From assembly GCA_021775095.1 (NCBI GenBank), contig JAJFII010000023.1:1-32268 (forward strand): 32,268 nucleotides of DNA, read 5' to 3'. The notes under the pieces were generated by a model. The model saw only the letters and a program-made list of their open reading frames with translations, ran no database searches and was not told the origin of the DNA. Of this stretch, positions 30,879 to 32,268 are shown one piece after another (the first letter of the stretch is position 1; each line of letters starts with the position of its first letter). Source of the DNA: Rhodospirillales bacterium (lineage in GTDB: Bacteria > Pseudomonadota > Alphaproteobacteria > Rhodospirillales > Casp-alpha2). The position numbers and the translations under genes are program-made.

Positions 30879-32268
30879 CTACCGGCCTTCGCGCCACCAG
30901 GTGGTCATCAGAATCAACAAGGCCAGGGCCAACAGGGCGAGCGGCGGTACCAGGGAGATCTGCCGGACTCCGGTGACCACATAGGCGCGGTTTTCGATCA
31001 AGCCGGCCCAGCCTTTGCCGACCCGGTCCCGTCCGGCCCGCACCTGTCGCAGATCGGGAAGCCCTTCTTTGACCCAAAAGGATCCACCGCCGGAGGCTGA
31101 AATCACTGGCGCCATGCGTTCCGTCGTCGTCCGTAAATCCGAATATTCAAGCGGATTAAGGGCACCGGAGGCGACACGCGCCTCGAAGGTTCCGTCGCTG
31201 ACCACATATAAACCGGCTTCGGTTGCCGGGACCCGGGCGATGGCAATGCCCTCGGGGCTGCGTTGGGTCGGCTCCGTATGAACCTTTCCCGATGGTGATG
31301 TGATCTTAATATCCGGTAATTCGGCCGACAGACTCATGCGCCGAACATACAAGTCAGTGCCGCGAATTTCAGCCCGCAGGCTTTCCTCTTCCAGGTCCGG
31401 TTCCTTCATTAACCAATGGGACAAGCGGCGCAGCAATTCGGCCTGGGGGCCGCCGCCCTCATATCCCCGTGCCCATAACCAAATATGGTCGCTTAACATC
31501 AACGCGACCCGGCCCTTATCGACCCGTTGCAACACCAGCAAGGGGTTTTCCTGGTCACCGTTCAGAACGGTCTGCCCGGCACTGACCGTCGCATCGATCT
31601 GGCGGAACCAGCGCCCCCATCCCGGGGTTCCCGGGTTTTCGCGATTGATCGGTGACAGGGATGGCAGACCATTGGTCACCGGATGGCGGCGTCCAATTTC
31701 TGACAAAGTCGGCAGGAAAGCGTTCTCGATGACCCGGCCCGTGGGGATCGCCGGCAAAACCCGGCTGAGCGGAGTTTGCGACAGACTTCTCGGGCTGGCA
31801 AATTCCGGGCCGACCGCCAATAACAGGGCACCGCCCTGGTTGACATAATCGCTGATGTTACGCAAATAGGATGGCGGCAGAATGTCGCGCACGACGTAAC
31901 GGTCAAAAACAATCAGGTCAAACTCGCTCAGTTTCACTTCGAACAGTTCACGAATGGGAAAGGCGATCAGTGCCAGTTCGTTAAGGGGTGTAAAATCGTC
32001 CTTTGACGGCGGCCGTAAAATGGTGAAATGAACCAGATCGACGGAGGGGTCGGACTTCAGAAGATTTCGCCAGGTGCGCTCGCCGGCATGGGGTTGGCCC
32101 GAGACCAGCAGGACCTTTAAACGGTCGCGAATGCCATTGATTACCGTCACCGTTTTGTTATTTACCGTCGACAATTCGCCCGCCACGGGTTTGACTTCCA
32201 GCTCAAACACACTGGGCCCGGCATGTTCAAGGGGAAAGCTTATGACGTCGCGTTGGCCGATCTGCACC
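30879..32268 (-). CDS. Large membrane protein with glutamine-amidotransferase-like domain (partial, N-terminus off window)
   Basis: This is the C-terminal 462 residues or so of a larger protein; the frame is open to the window edge and the GTG near 32267 is probably internal. It carries a class I glutamine-amidotransferase-like (DUF1355/COG5426-type) flavodoxin fold: LKVLLVSGQPHAGERTWRNL, FDLIVFDRYV, then YVNQGGALLLAVGPEF. A beta-rich region follows and the protein ends in a single transmembrane helix (LVPPLALLALALLILMTTWW) with WREGR at the terminus. Relatives in alphaproteobacteria lie beside MoxR ATPase and DUF58 genes; those would be beyond the window. The catalytic Cys of true amidotransferases is not evident. 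It is convergent with the YbbP-like gene. Confidence 0.72.
   Translation of the reverse strand, partial: VQIGQRDVISFPLEHAGPSVFELEVKPVAGELSTVNNKTVTVINGIRDRLKVLLVSGQPHAGERTWRNLLKSDPSVDLVHFTILRPPSKDDFTPLNELALIAFPIRELFEVKLSEFDLIVFDRYVVRDILPPSYLRNISDYVNQGGALLLAVGPEFASPRSLSQTPLSRVLPAIPTGRVIENAFLPTLSEIGRRHPVTNGLPSLSPINRENPGTPGWGRWFRQIDATVSAGQTVLNGDQENPLLVLQRVDKGRVALMLSDHIWLWARGYEGGGPQAELLRRLSHWLMKEPDLEEESLRAEIRGTDLYVRRMSLSAELPDIKITSPSGKVHTEPTQRSPEGIAIARVPATEAGLYVVSDGTFEARVASGALNPLEYSDLRTTTERMAPVISASGGGSFWVKEGLPDLRQVRAGRDRVGKGWAGLIENRAYVVTGVRQISLVPPLALLALALLILMTTWWREGR

Overview
The window looks like a chromosomal segment of a free-living, flagellated Gram-negative bacterium, most likely an alphaproteobacterium of Rhodospirillales type. 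This rests on family content (FlgG, a YbbA/YbbP-type exporter pair, a large membrane glutamine-amidotransferase-like protein, EF-hand periplasmic proteins, FIST and class III cyclase signalling genes, an enolase-superfamily hydroxyproline-type enzyme) and on moderately GC-rich codon use. I saw no rRNA, tRNA, IS element, prophage or CRISPR array.

Layout. Positions 1-1809: a truncated membrane-protein gene (COG4280-like), a divergent RpiR-type regulator with a 7-bp-arm palindrome in the shared promoter, and a small diacylglycerol kinase. Positions 2116-7563: housekeeping and stress genes (flavin reductase, methyltransferase-like protein, aldo/keto reductase, small acidic protein, VOC protein), two adjacent secreted EF-hand proteins, and an MFS transporter whose 3' end overlaps the second EF-hand gene tail to tail.

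Positions 8047-15674 form a catabolic cassette: a DHDPS-family lyase/deaminase, a four-component polar amino-acid ABC importer and an MR/MLE-family enzyme on the minus strand, with a divergent XRE-cupin regulator and a second MR/MLE enzyme on the plus strand. The second enzyme resembles cis-3-hydroxy-L-proline dehydratase, and the DHDPS homologue carries C-terminal features I associate with pyrroline-4-hydroxy-2-carboxylate deaminase. Together they suggest uptake and breakdown of hydroxyproline or related imino acids or betaines. The cassette is bracketed on the left by the intact MFS gene and on the right by a decayed fragment of the same MFS gene in the same orientation. A short tandem-repeat array sits just inside each bracket. 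This is a plausible scar of a duplication or insertion event.

Positions 16271-21891: a TPR lipoprotein convergent with a secreted FecR-domain protein, a VOC pseudogene, then a FIST-domain sensor protein followed 21 bp later by a large class III nucleotide cyclase. The cyclase has a tandemly duplicated GAF-like sensory module of 190 residues and an unusual Gln/Asn pair at the substrate-specifying positions. Positions 21944-24170: RidA, an endonuclease/exonuclease/phosphatase protein and an isolated flgG, which has a good sigma-54-type promoter about 80 bp upstream and a 30-bp interrupted palindrome further upstream.

Positions 24710-27329: a glutathionyl-hydroquinone reductase and an azoreductase in one operon with a divergent LysR regulator, a coherent quinone-detoxification module with a candidate operator. 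Positions 27554-32268: an ABC ATPase/FtsX-type permease pair of YbbA/YbbP type and the C-terminal part of a large amidotransferase-like membrane protein that runs off the window.
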